From Shimia sp. Alg240-R146 (lineage in GTDB: Bacteria > Pseudomonadota > Alphaproteobacteria > Rhodobacterales > Rhodobacteraceae), in assembly GCF_947331465.1 (NCBI RefSeq), contig NZ_CAMZOK010000003.1, positions 682,001 to 746,000 of the forward strand: DNA of 64,000 nucleotides. Reading direction: 5' to 3'. Of this stretch, positions 1-7,917 are shown piece after piece (positions within the stretch are counted from its first letter, which is position 1; each line of letters starts with the position of its first letter). The translations under genes and the position numbers were made by a program. The notes beneath the pieces were generated by a model. That model ran no database searches. It was not told the DNA's origin and was given only the letters and a program-made list of their open reading frames with translations.

Positions 1-1148
1 ACATCGCCCAGATCAAACGGTTTTTGCCCGTCTTCCATCCACTGCGCCAATGCCATGCCCGCGCCGCCCGCAGATTGAATGCCAATCGAGTTGAACCCCG
101 CCGCGACCCAGACATTGTCCATCTCGGGCGCGAGACCAAGGTGATAGGCGTCATCGGGCGTAAAGCTTTCCGGCCCATTGAAGAAGGTATGAATACCCGC
201 CTCGGCCAACATCGGCATACGATTGACCGCCGCCTCTAGGATGGGTTCAAAGTGGTCAAAATCCTCGGGCAGTTGATCGAATTCAAAACTGTCGGCAATG
301 CCGTTCATGCCCCAAGGTTTGGCCGTGGGTTCAAAAGCACCCAGCAGGATTTTACCCGCGTCCTCTTTGTAATACGCGCATTCATCCGGCACCCGCAGCA
401 CCGGCATTTGCGTCAACTGGGGGATGTTTTCCGTGACGATATAGAAGTGCTCACAGGCATGCAGCGGCACATTGACCCCCGCCATGCGACCAACTTCGTG
501 ACCCCACATACCTGCACAGTTCACGACCATGTCGCAGGCAATGTGGCCTTGATCCTGGCCATCGTCGCTGACCCAGTCCACGCCCGTCACATTGCGGCCG
601 GACTTGGCGATATTGGTGACCTTCACACGCTCTTTGACAATCGCGCCATTCTGACGCGCGCCTTTGGCCAGCGCCAGCGCGATATTGGCCGGATCCCCCT
701 GCCCATCGAGCGGCAGATAAACACCTGCGGTCACATCATCAATGTTGAGATGTTCGTATTTGGCCTTCACTTCGGCGGGTGAAATTTCCTCGACCTCAAC
801 CCCAAAGGCACGCGCCATGGCAGCTTGGCGGAAAATCTCTTCGCGACGTTCCTCGGTTAGGGCTACCGTGATCGAGCCGCACCGCCGAAACCCGGTGGCG
901 ACGCCAGTTTCAGCCTCGAGATTGCCATAGAGCTCTTGGCTATATTTCGCGAGTTTGGTCATATTGGCGGTCGCGCGCAGTTGCGCGATCAGGCCAGCGG
1001 CATGCCATGTGGTGCCGGACGTGAGCTGTTTGCGCTCCAGCAGGACCACGTCCTTCCAGCCCAGTTTGGTCAAATGATAGGCGACTGAGCAGCCGACAAC
1101 GCCGCCGCCGATGATGACCACACGGGCCTTTTGGGGAAGATCAACCAA
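1..1148 (-). CDS. GcvT-family FAD-dependent oxidoreductase, dimethylglycine/sarcosine dehydrogenase-like (3' part missing)
   Basis: Oxidative demethylation of an N-methylated amine such as dimethylglycine or sarcosine is the likely role. The first 382 codons are in the window and the gene runs off the left edge. The N-terminus has the FAD-binding sequence ARVVIIGGGVVGCSVAYHL and a GTTWHAAG motif, whose His is the covalent flavin site in DMGDH/SarDH enzymes. The start is taken as TTG at 1148: an AAAGGA Shine-Dalgarno sits 7 nt upstream and no ATG fits. It is a paralogue of the 816-residue protein at 2143-4593, so a C-terminal folate-binding GcvT domain is expected outside the window. It is the last visible member of a methylated-amine cluster on this strand. 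Confidence 0.85.
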   Translation of the reverse strand, partial: MVDLPQKARVVIIGGGVVGCSVAYHLTKLGWKDVVLLERKQLTSGTTWHAAGLIAQLRATANMTKLAKYSQELYGNLEAETGVATGFRRCGSITVALTEERREEIFRQAAMARAFGVEVEEISPAEVKAKYEHLNIDDVTAGVYLPLDGQGDPANIALALAKGARQNGAIVKERVKVTNIAKSGRNVTGVDWVSDDGQDQGHIACDMVVNCAGMWGHEVGRMAGVNVPLHACEHFYIVTENIPQLTQMPVLRVPDECAYYKEDAGKILLGAFEPTAKPWGMNGIADSFEFDQLPEDFDHFEPILEAAVNRMPMLAEAGIHTFFNGPESFTPDDAYHLGLAPEMDNVWVAAGFNSIGIQSAGGAGMALAQWMEDGQKPFDLGD

Positions 1149-1192
1149 AGCTAAGTCCTTTCAGGTATTTCGGAAGGCTCACGCCATCCGAC

Positions 1193-1240
1193 CGGCCGGG
1201 GGCGCTGCCCCCGGACCCCCGGGATATTTTGAGCAAGAGG
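1193..1240. repeat. Rhodobacteraceae-type intergenic stem-loop repeat, copy 1
   Basis: A GC-rich hairpin (CCGGGGGC at 1196-1203, loop GCT, GCCCCCGG at 1207-1214) is followed by ACCCCCGGGATATTTT. On the minus strand it reads AAAATATCCCGGGGGT and then the hairpin. It lies just 3' of the homocysteine methyltransferase stop and 45 nt before the next gene. A second, inverted copy of the AAATATCCCGGGGGT core is at 21891-21950. From memory this class of repeat is frequent in roseobacter genomes. Its role (terminator, mRNA end protection) is inferred. Confidence 0.6.
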
Positions 1241-1243
1241 AAA

Positions 1244-2146
1244 TCATGCACCGACAATTGTGTGACCCGCGGCGGTGAGACGTGTTGCAAGTTCTGCAAT
1301 ATGCGCCGGACCCACCTCGCAGCAGCCGCCGATCAGCTTCAAGCCTTGATTGGCCCAGCCCATTGCAAAATCGGCATGCGCCGCGGGGGTCAGGTCTTGG
1401 CGAGCCGACAAGGTGTCCACTGTGCCGCCAATTTTGAGCGCGCCGATGCCGGTGAAGCCATTGGCATAAGCGCCCGTCGGCAAACCTGCAGCCAGCACGG
1501 TCGCGATATTGGCGTCGACCACCTCGGGTTTGCAGCAATTGAGGCCGACGCCCGCGACGCCGGAGCCTTGGAGCGCGGCAAGCGCATCTGCCAGTGGTTC
1601 GCCCGAGCGCAAGGTGCCGCTGTCGTCATCGGTCAACGTCATGAAGACCCATGTCGGCACACCCGTCTCAACCGCCGCCTGCGCCGCAGACGTGACCTCG
1701 GCGATGCTGGAGAGCGTTTCTGCAAGGATCAGATCGCTGGCCGCGACCTGACCGGCGATAATCTCGCGGTAAAGTGGCAATAGATCATCGTGGCTCACGG
1801 CCATATCGGGCCGGTAAGAGCCGTGCAAAGGCGACAGGCATCCAGCAAGTTTAACGCCCTCAACACCAACCTCATCTCGCGCCGCATTTGCGAGATCGAT
1901 CGCGCGTTGTTGCAGTGGCGCAAACATATCCGGCTCGTTTTCCCGCTCAAGCCGTTCTGGTGTCACCGTATAGGTGTTGAGCGTGATCAGCTTTGCGCCG
2001 GCGCGGATATAGTCCGCATGCACACCCTGTACCACGTCGGGTTCTTCCATCATCACCTTGCAGGACCACAAGGGATGAGGTGGCATCGACGAGCGCGCCA
2101 GAAGCTCTTGGCCTGTGCCACCGTCTTTGAGAATGATGTCGCTCAC
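1244..2146 (-). CDS. Homocysteine S-methyltransferase family protein (betaine-homocysteine methyltransferase-like)
   Basis: About 300 residues, a TIM-barrel zinc methyltransferase that would pass a methyl group from a betaine-type donor to homocysteine. The N-terminal DGGTGQEL and the zinc-ligand motifs GLNCC and GGCCEVGP are present. The start is taken as GTG at 2146, whose GTGA overlaps the TGA of the upstream oxidoreductase (translational coupling). An ATG at 2176 would add ten residues inside the upstream gene. Lying between two dimethylglycine-dehydrogenase-like genes, it most likely demethylates glycine betaine, so the oxidoreductases then handle dimethylglycine and sarcosine. The exact substrate is inferred. 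Confidence 0.85.
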   Translation of the reverse strand: MSDIILKDGGTGQELLARSSMPPHPLWSCKVMMEEPDVVQGVHADYIRAGAKLITLNTYTVTPERLERENEPDMFAPLQQRAIDLANAARDEVGVEGVKLAGCLSPLHGSYRPDMAVSHDDLLPLYREIIAGQVAASDLILAETLSSIAEVTSAAQAAVETGVPTWVFMTLTDDDSGTLRSGEPLADALAALQGSGVAGVGLNCCKPEVVDANIATVLAAGLPTGAYANGFTGIGALKIGGTVDTLSARQDLTPAAHADFAMGWANQGLKLIGGCCEVGPAHIAELATRLTAAGHTIVGA

Positions 2147-4593
2147 GCCCGCAGTCTTTCGTTTTCCGGATCCCACATCGGTTGATCTTCTTGCACCACG
2201 GCGCGGTATTTCTTGCCGTAGATTTCGACCTCAAGCTCTGTGCCGGCCACGGCCAGTTCCGCCTTGATCATGCCCAGCGCGATCGAGGCATTCACCCGAT
2301 AGCCCCAGCCACCCGACGTGGTTTCGCCCACGATCTGATCGCCATGCCAGACGCAGGACATATAGGGCGCGTCCGTATCTCCGGCCTCGATCTTCAACGT
2401 CACAAAGGACTTTTTCACGCCCTGCTGTTTCTCACTCAAGATCGCGGCTTTGCCCGGGAAATCCTGCGGCTTATCAAGCTTCACAAAGCGCCCAAGTCCC
2501 CCTTCAAGCAGCGAATAATCTGTCGACAAGTCGCCTTTCCACGCGCGGTAACCTTTCTCCAGACGCAGCGAGTTCAGCGCATACATGCCAAAGGGCTTCG
2601 CCCCGCCTGCGACAATCGCATCATAGATCGCTGGCATATCCGCGTTCAGAGCATGGACTTCCCAGCCCAGCTCGCCTGCAAAAGACACGCGGATCAAATA
2701 CGCAGGCCGACCGGCCACGGTGGCGGACTGATGCGTCAACCAACCGGTACTAAGGTCCGCATCGGTCAAACCCGACAGGGTCTCACGCGATTTTGGCCCC
2801 GTCACAATCAACGTGTCTCGCGTGGTGGTGACATCTTCGACCGTCACAGTCGCGGGCATCGCAGCCGTCAGAATATCGCGGTCATGCCATTGCGCCGTGG
2901 CCGCAGTGATCATCAGGAAGTCATCATCGCCCATGCGGATACAGGACATTTCCGTCAGGATCCGCCCACGTGCATCCGCCACATAGACAAGGTTCATGCG
3001 GCCCACTTTCGGCAAACCGCCGGTGATCAGACCACGCAAAGTTTCCGCCGCGCCTTCGCCGCGCACCATAAACCGCGAGAACCCCGGCAGATCAAGCACG
3101 CCGCAGTGATCGCGCACGGTTTCACATTCTTCTTTGATGCGTGCTTCCCAGGGGCCAGTCCGCCCCCATGTGTGGGTGGCGTCCAACGACGTGTCGTCGC
3201 CGTCCTTGGCGAACCAATTGGCCCGCTCCCAACCGTTATAGGCCCCCATAACACCGCCCTGTGCAACAACCCGGTCATGGACGGGGGAGAGCTTTTTGTC
3301 GCGCGCGGCGGGCCATTCGTGATGCGGGAAATGCATGGCGTACTCGTTTCCGTAGACCTCCATGCCTTTCTTCACGCAATAATCGTGATCGGTGTAATCC
3401 GTATAGCGGCGCGGATCGACGGCCCACATGTCCCACTCGGGCGCGCCATCGACGATCCATTCCGCAAGCACCTTGCCTGCGCCGCCACCTTGGGCAATGC
3501 CAAAGGTGAACACACAGTTTTCAAACGCATTTTCCACGCCCGGCATCGGACCAATCAACGGCAATCCGTCTGGCGCATATGGGATCGGGCCATTGATCAC
3601 ACTGCTCACGCCCGACGTCGCCATCAAAGGCACACGCTCCATGGCGTCGGTCACAATGTCCTCGATCCGGTCCAGATCATCCTGCCAAAGCTGAAAGCTG
3701 AAATCGTCGGGCATCACATCGCCGTCGGTATCCCAATGCGCTTTGCAGTTTGGCTCATAGGGACCAAGGTTATAGCCGTGCTTTTCCTGACGCAGATAAT
3801 AAGACACATCCACGTCACGGATCAGCGGCAGTTTCACCCCGCCGTTTTCCTTGGACCAGGCTTCGATCTCGGGGATCTGCTCGGTCAACAGATACTGGTG
3901 GCTCATCACCATCATCGGCACTTTGCGCCCACCGTAGGGTTCAAACATCTCACCCACGCGCTGCGCATAATATCCGGCGGCATTCACCACGTAGTCACAG
4001 GCGATGTCGCCTTTGTCGGTGTGCACGACCCATGTCTTGTCTGCTTGCTGTGTCACACCTGTTGCCGGGCAGAACCGGATGATCTTGGCACCCATGTCGC
4101 GCGCGCCTTTGGCCAACGCCTGTGTCAGCTGCGCGGGGTCAATGTCGCCATCTGTCGGATCATACAGCACACCGGCAAGATCATGTGTTTCCAAAAACGG
4201 ATAGCGTTCCTTGGCCTCTTCCGGAGTCCACATCTCCATCGGGATCCCTTGATAGCGGCCCATCGACAGCGCGCGCTCAAACTCCTGCATCCGCTCTTCG
4301 GTATGTGCCAGTCGGATCGACCCCGACTGGTGATAATTCATCGGGTAATCAACCTCTTCGCCCAGCCGCGCATAAAGCTCGGTGGAATAGCGCTGCATGT
4401 TCATGATCGCCCAGCTGGTCGAGAACGTCGGCACATTGCCCGCCGCATGCCACGTGGACCCCGCTGTAAGCTCGTTCTTTTCCAAAAGAACGCAGTCGCT
4501 CCAGCCCTTTTTGGCCAAGTGATACAGGCTGCTTGCGCCCACGACACCGCCACCGATGATGACCACACGGGCCTTCGTTGGAAAATCAGACAT
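2143..4593 (-). CDS. GcvT-family FAD-dependent oxidoreductase (dimethylglycine/sarcosine dehydrogenase-like)
   Basis: An 816-residue two-part enzyme. Residues about 1-400 are a D-amino-acid-oxidase fold with ARVVIIGGGVVGASSLYHL and STWHAAG (presumed covalent-flavin His). Residues about 430-816 are a GcvT-like tetrahydrofolate domain that captures the released one-carbon unit. The length is usual for the DMGDH/SarDH family. ATG at 4593 is preferred to ATG at 4599 because GGGAG lies 6 nt upstream of it. It is 11 nt downstream of the LysE gene and overlaps the homocysteine methyltransferase by 4 nt. The operon suggests stepwise demethylation of betaine derivatives, with formaldehyde equivalents entering the folate pool. 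Confidence 0.88.
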   Translation of the reverse strand: MSDFPTKARVVIIGGGVVGASSLYHLAKKGWSDCVLLEKNELTAGSTWHAAGNVPTFSTSWAIMNMQRYSTELYARLGEEVDYPMNYHQSGSIRLAHTEERMQEFERALSMGRYQGIPMEMWTPEEAKERYPFLETHDLAGVLYDPTDGDIDPAQLTQALAKGARDMGAKIIRFCPATGVTQQADKTWVVHTDKGDIACDYVVNAAGYYAQRVGEMFEPYGGRKVPMMVMSHQYLLTEQIPEIEAWSKENGGVKLPLIRDVDVSYYLRQEKHGYNLGPYEPNCKAHWDTDGDVMPDDFSFQLWQDDLDRIEDIVTDAMERVPLMATSGVSSVINGPIPYAPDGLPLIGPMPGVENAFENCVFTFGIAQGGGAGKVLAEWIVDGAPEWDMWAVDPRRYTDYTDHDYCVKKGMEVYGNEYAMHFPHHEWPAARDKKLSPVHDRVVAQGGVMGAYNGWERANWFAKDGDDTSLDATHTWGRTGPWEARIKEECETVRDHCGVLDLPGFSRFMVRGEGAAETLRGLITGGLPKVGRMNLVYVADARGRILTEMSCIRMGDDDFLMITAATAQWHDRDILTAAMPATVTVEDVTTTRDTLIVTGPKSRETLSGLTDADLSTGWLTHQSATVAGRPAYLIRVSFAGELGWEVHALNADMPAIYDAIVAGGAKPFGMYALNSLRLEKGYRAWKGDLSTDYSLLEGGLGRFVKLDKPQDFPGKAAILSEKQQGVKKSFVTLKIEAGDTDAPYMSCVWHGDQIVGETTSGGWGYRVNASIALGMIKAELAVAGTELEVEIYGKKYRAVVQEDQPMWDPENERLRA

Positions 4594-4604
4594 GACCATC
4601 TCCC

Positions 4605-5228
4605 TCAGTCAAATACCAGTTTCGCCGCCAGCCCGCCAAAAATGACGGCCGCGATTTTGTTCAATATTCCTGTGGCTTGCTTCAACTTGGCGCCCACCAC
4701 TCCGGCAGAAAGCCCGATGATAGAAACAACAACAAATCCACCCAATGCAAACATCACCCCGAGGATCACGATCTGCTGCCAGATCGGACCTGCAACGGGC
4801 GTGGTGAATTGCGGTAAAAACGCGAGGATGAACAGGATGATCTTGGGGTTCAGCATATTGGTCAGAAACCCGCGCCGCACCGCGCGCGGAATGCTCGATC
4901 GCCCGTCCACGTCATCGCCAACCGGCTTTGCGGTCCACGCTTGATACGCCAGAACCACCAAATACGCCGCCCCCACATATCGGATCACCAGCAACGCGGT
5001 CGGCGAGGCCGCAACCAACACCGCCAATCCCGCCGCCGCAAAGGTGATGTGCACCACCAAGCCCAGCGTCACGCCAACCGAGGCCGCAACGCCGGCCTTG
5101 GGACCGCCCGCAATACCGCTGGCGATGGTGAACATCATGTCCGCGCCGGGCGTCAGATACATCACCAGCGACGCTGCCATAAAGGCCCAAAGCGTCACGC
5201 TTTCCATTTGTGCAAACGTTTCCAGCAT
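4605..5228 (-). CDS. LysE/RhtB family amino-acid exporter
   Basis: A 207-residue hydrophobic inner-membrane protein with about six membrane segments and the family signature LTPGADMMF near residue 26. LysE/RhtB proteins export amino acids or small zwitterions with proton antiport. ATG at 5228 has AAGGAC 6 nt upstream. It sits two bases after the GFA gene and 11 nt before the DMGDH-like gene, so it is part of the same transcript. It may export excess glycine, homoserine-type metabolites or a betaine derivative. The substrate cannot be read from sequence. Confidence 0.85.
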   Translation of the reverse strand: MLETFAQMESVTLWAFMAASLVMYLTPGADMMFTIASGIAGGPKAGVAASVGVTLGLVVHITFAAAGLAVLVAASPTALLVIRYVGAAYLVVLAYQAWTAKPVGDDVDGRSSIPRAVRRGFLTNMLNPKIILFILAFLPQFTTPVAGPIWQQIVILGVMFALGGFVVVSIIGLSAGVVGAKLKQATGILNKIAAVIFGGLAAKLVFD

Positions 5229-5230
5229 GC

Positions 5231-5602
5231 TCAGTCCTTCTGCTCCAAACCATCCGCGATGTCGTAGTAGTCGCCCTTGTCCGCGACAAAGATATGCTTC
5301 TCGATCTTGATCCCCGTCGGCCCGTCCAATGCGCCCAAGGCAAAACTCATCGTGTCCTCGTCATGGGCCTTCCAAAACAGATACGCCCCGCAGCGCGGGC
5401 AACTGCCACGCTTGGCAGTGTCGCTGGCTTCAAACCACAAGACATCGCCGCTTATTTGCAACGCACTCTCCGCCACAAAGGCCGAAGCCCAGACGCCGCC
5501 GGATTGCTTGCGGCACTGGCTGCAATGGCACATCGACGGGCCTTGCGGCGGCGCGGACGTTTCAAACGTCACATCCCCACACAGACAGGATCCTCTCAGC
5601 AT
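5231..5602 (-). CDS. GFA-family zinc protein (glutathione-dependent formaldehyde-activating enzyme-like)
   Basis: A 123-residue CENP-V/GFA-fold protein with the zinc-binding cysteine motifs GSCLCG, CHCSQC and CPRCG. The family was named for accelerating addition of glutathione to formaldehyde, although most members are uncharacterised. An ATG at 5602 (MLRGSCLCG, the usual family start) has AGGGGG 6 nt upstream and is preferred over the in-frame TTG at 5617, which overlaps the regulator stop. Placement beside two demethylating oxidoreductases that release formaldehyde-level carbon makes a formaldehyde-related role plausible, but this is inference. Confidence 0.85.
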   Translation of the reverse strand: MLRGSCLCGDVTFETSAPPQGPSMCHCSQCRKQSGGVWASAFVAESALQISGDVLWFEASDTAKRGSCPRCGAYLFWKAHDEDTMSFALGALDGPTGIKIEKHIFVADKGDYYDIADGLEQKD

Positions 5603-5613
5603 TGCCGTCCCCC

Positions 5614-6186
5614 TCAATAGACCGGCGGCGCGATCACCCAGATCGCAACACAGGCTTCATCATAGGGGTTTGACCAATGGTATTCCTCGCCCCGAATACG
5701 GAAACTGTCCCCCGGCCCGACCGAAAATTTCTGTACGCCAATGCGCAGCTCCAGCCGGCCGGAAATCACATATCCAACTTCTTGCGTGGGCCGCTCCGCA
5801 GGCTCCTGCATGGCCGAGCGAGCCGCAAAAGTAGAATGCACCATCTCGAAATCGTCGGTTAGATCAGGTGACAACAGCTCCTCAACCAGACCCTCCTCCG
5901 AGCCGCCCATCGGCCGCCGCGCTCCGGCGCGCACCACATAACCTTGCTCATGCGCGGGAGCTGACGATTGCCCGAACAGCATCGACATCGGCACATCCAA
6001 CACTTTGGCAATCTGGCGCAAATCGGAGATCGTCGGCTCTGACTTGTCACGCTCCACTTGGCTCAGCCAGCCCACGGACCGGTCCAGCTGGTCCGCCATA
6101 TCCACAAGCGTCAGCCCACGCGCCTTGCGCAGAGCACGCACATCGGCCCCCAACGTTTCAAGATCTGTCGGCACTTTATGCAACAC
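5614..6186 (-). CDS. XRE-family regulator with C-terminal cupin domain
   Basis: About 190 residues: an N-terminal helix-turn-helix (LTLVDMADQL...VGWLSQVERDKSEPTIS, about residues 25-65) and a C-terminal cupin (EVGYVISGRLELRIG through GDSFRIRGEEYHW). Members such as PuuR sense amines or amino-acid derivatives through the cupin. It is the first gene of the methylated-amine operon and probably controls it. The start is uncertain: GTG at 6186 is chosen because it leaves a palindrome at 6200-6224 outside the coding region. A TTG at 6234 would put that palindrome inside the gene. Autoregulation through the GTGAAA palindromes upstream is inferred. Confidence 0.8.
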   Translation of the reverse strand: MLHKVPTDLETLGADVRALRKARGLTLVDMADQLDRSVGWLSQVERDKSEPTISDLRQIAKVLDVPMSMLFGQSSAPAHEQGYVVRAGARRPMGGSEEGLVEELLSPDLTDDFEMVHSTFAARSAMQEPAERPTQEVGYVISGRLELRIGVQKFSVGPGDSFRIRGEEYHWSNPYDEACVAIWVIAPPVY

Positions 6187-6199
6187 GCGCGATTCTTTC

Positions 6200-6283
6200 G
6201 TGAAATTTGCCCTTCGAATTTCACGTTGCGTCAATCTCGTGAAATTTTCAAGAACTTTTTCACGGCATCCCGGAGTTTTTCAC
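6200..6283. promoter_or_regulatory. Tandem palindromic operator array upstream of the XRE-cupin gene
   Basis: Site 1 is GTGAAATT (6200-6207), 9 nt, AATTTCAC (6217-6224), a perfect 8-bp inverted repeat. Site 2 is GTGAAA (6239-6244), 13 nt, TTTCAC (6258-6263). Their centres are 39 bp apart, close to four helical turns, so both face the same side of the DNA. A further half site TTTTTCAC lies at 6276-6283. The array covers the expected promoter region of the minus-strand operon. Binding by the adjacent XRE-cupin protein is inferred. Confidence 0.6.
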
Positions 6284-6351
6284 CCCGCCCGCGCTCTTTT
6301 GTTCAAACAATGCCTAAGAGAGAAAGCCGTCAGGCCAAAGGACAACGCCCC

Positions 6352-6810
6352 TTAGGCGGCCTCGGCAAACACCGCCGCCAACAGCGCGGCAAACACGTCG
6401 GCGTCTTCCTGCGTGAACGCATCTGGCAAATCGCTGTCCAAATCAAACACACCCAACAAATCGCCTTTGCCATTCACCACTGGCAACACCAACTCAGACC
6501 GCGTTGACGTCGCACAGGCTATATGGCCCTCAAAGGCTTCAACATCCGCCACCAACTGCACCTCCCGCGTGCGGGCAGCCGCGCCGCAGACACCGCGTGA
6601 AAACGGAATGACCAAACAGCCGTGCCCGCCCTGATAAGGCCCGATCTTCAAGAGTTCAGGCCCGACAACGCGGTAAAACCCTGTCCAGTCAAACCGGTCG
6701 TCGCTGTGATGCACCTCGCACGCCAATGTCGCCATCAAAGACACCGTGTCCGTTTCCCCTTCGGTCAACGCCAACACCGTCTTTTTCAACTCGTCATAGT
6801 CCACGCGCAT
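6352..6810 (-). CDS. msrC: Free methionine-(R)-sulfoxide reductase, GAF-domain type
   Basis: A 152-residue single GAF domain that reduces free (not protein-bound) methionine-R-sulfoxide with thioredoxin-type reductants in the cytoplasm. The three family cysteines are present: Cys65 (HGCLVIPF), Cys75 (GVCGAAAR) and Cys99 (IACATSTRSE). The length equals that of E. coli YebR/MsrC. The ATG start is 12 nt after the end of the esterase gene, so the two are probably cotranscribed. It differs from signalling GAF domains by the conserved GVCG and HIAC motifs. Confidence 0.9.
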   Translation of the reverse strand: MRVDYDELKKTVLALTEGETDTVSLMATLACEVHHSDDRFDWTGFYRVVGPELLKIGPYQGGHGCLVIPFSRGVCGAAARTREVQLVADVEAFEGHIACATSTRSELVLPVVNGKGDLLGVFDLDSDLPDAFTQEDADVFAALLAAVFAEAA

Positions 6811-6822
6811 CGCTCAGCTTTC

Positions 6823-7857
6823 TTAAAACAGGGTCCTCAGCCACTTGGCTGATGTCTCGATCGCCTCATTGCCCTGCGGGATCACCTTGGTCAATGACAT
6901 GAAGGCATGGATCTGACCCGGGTACGCCACCAGCTCCACCGCAACACCTGCCTCACGCAACGCCTCTGCATAGACATGCGCATCGTCCCACAACGGATCA
7001 TGCCCCCCCGCCACGATCATCGCAGAAGGTTGTTTGGCATAGGTATCGGTAAACAGAGGAGAAACCCGCGGGGCCAGCCGCACCGGACCTTCAGCCACAT
7101 AGAGGTCAAGGTACCACTTGATCCGCGACGCAGGCAGCAAAGGCTGTTCCTGCAAATCCAACATCGATTGGGACGTCAAACGCGCATCCACTGCAGGATA
7201 AATCAAAAGCTGCCCCAAAGGCATCGGCAAGCCCGCTTTGGCAATGTCATGCATCAACACCGCCGTCAGGTTCCCGCCCGCGCTGTCGCCGCCAACCGCC
7301 AGTTGCGCCGGGTCAATGTTCAACACGGTCTGGCCGCTAATCAACGCTGAATAACAGGCCAGCACGTCATCAACGGCGGCAGGAAACATATGCTCCGGCG
7401 CTAGGCGATAGTCATAAGACACCACCCGAATGCCCGCCAAATGCGCCAGCCGCGCGCACAATCCGTCATGGCTTTCAATCGCGCCCTGTACCCAGCCGCC
7501 GCCATGCAGATACAGCAACGTCGGTGCGGCCCCGTCGGGTGACACTCCGGCGGGCGTATAGACCCGCGCACGCCGATCACTTTCGGCTCCGGGCAACTGA
7601 ATGTCGACCATGCCAACGCTGTCCGGCCCCGGCTTTTCCAGCTTCTGCGCACTTTCCAAAAGTTGCTGGCGGCTTTCCTCAATTGTTGGCAAGTCGTTGA
7701 TGTCACGCATCATCCCCACGACTTCGCTGACCGCCTGCGCCTTGGCATCGATCATGCGTCCAGCGACAATCGTACGCCGTCCACGATACATCCATTCAAC
7801 GATGGATTCCGGCAAAACCAGTTTCACCAGCCCGAACACGGCTTTCAACTTGGACAC
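6823..7857 (-). CDS. Alpha/beta hydrolase, hormone-sensitive-lipase type esterase
   Basis: A 344-residue class IV (HSL-type) esterase or lipase. It has the oxyanion motif HGGG at 118-121, the nucleophile elbow GGDSAGG with Ser192, an acid residue in GHDPLWDD and a His in YPGQIHAF near the C-terminus. The start is GTG at 7857 with AAGGAGG 6 nt upstream, a near-perfect Shine-Dalgarno. The first 90 residues precede the core fold and carry no export signal, so it is likely cytoplasmic. It lies between msrC and the thiolase on the same strand. Substrates are probably short acyl esters. Confidence 0.88.
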   Translation of the reverse strand: MSKLKAVFGLVKLVLPESIVEWMYRGRRTIVAGRMIDAKAQAVSEVVGMMRDINDLPTIEESRQQLLESAQKLEKPGPDSVGMVDIQLPGAESDRRARVYTPAGVSPDGAAPTLLYLHGGGWVQGAIESHDGLCARLAHLAGIRVVSYDYRLAPEHMFPAAVDDVLACYSALISGQTVLNIDPAQLAVGGDSAGGNLTAVLMHDIAKAGLPMPLGQLLIYPAVDARLTSQSMLDLQEQPLLPASRIKWYLDLYVAEGPVRLAPRVSPLFTDTYAKQPSAMIVAGGHDPLWDDAHVYAEALREAGVAVELVAYPGQIHAFMSLTKVIPQGNEAIETSAKWLRTLF

Positions 7858-7917
7858 GACGCGCCTCCTTCAGCTTCCCGCAGGTAAGCTGCACCGAGAC
7901 CGCGCCGCGTTCAACAG

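Noticed and set aside
2182-4944. A 920-codon open frame on the plus strand
   Set aside because: It is the antisense shadow of the DMGDH-like gene at 2143-4593, has no domain-like pattern and is rich in His/Arg as expected from a GC-rich complement.
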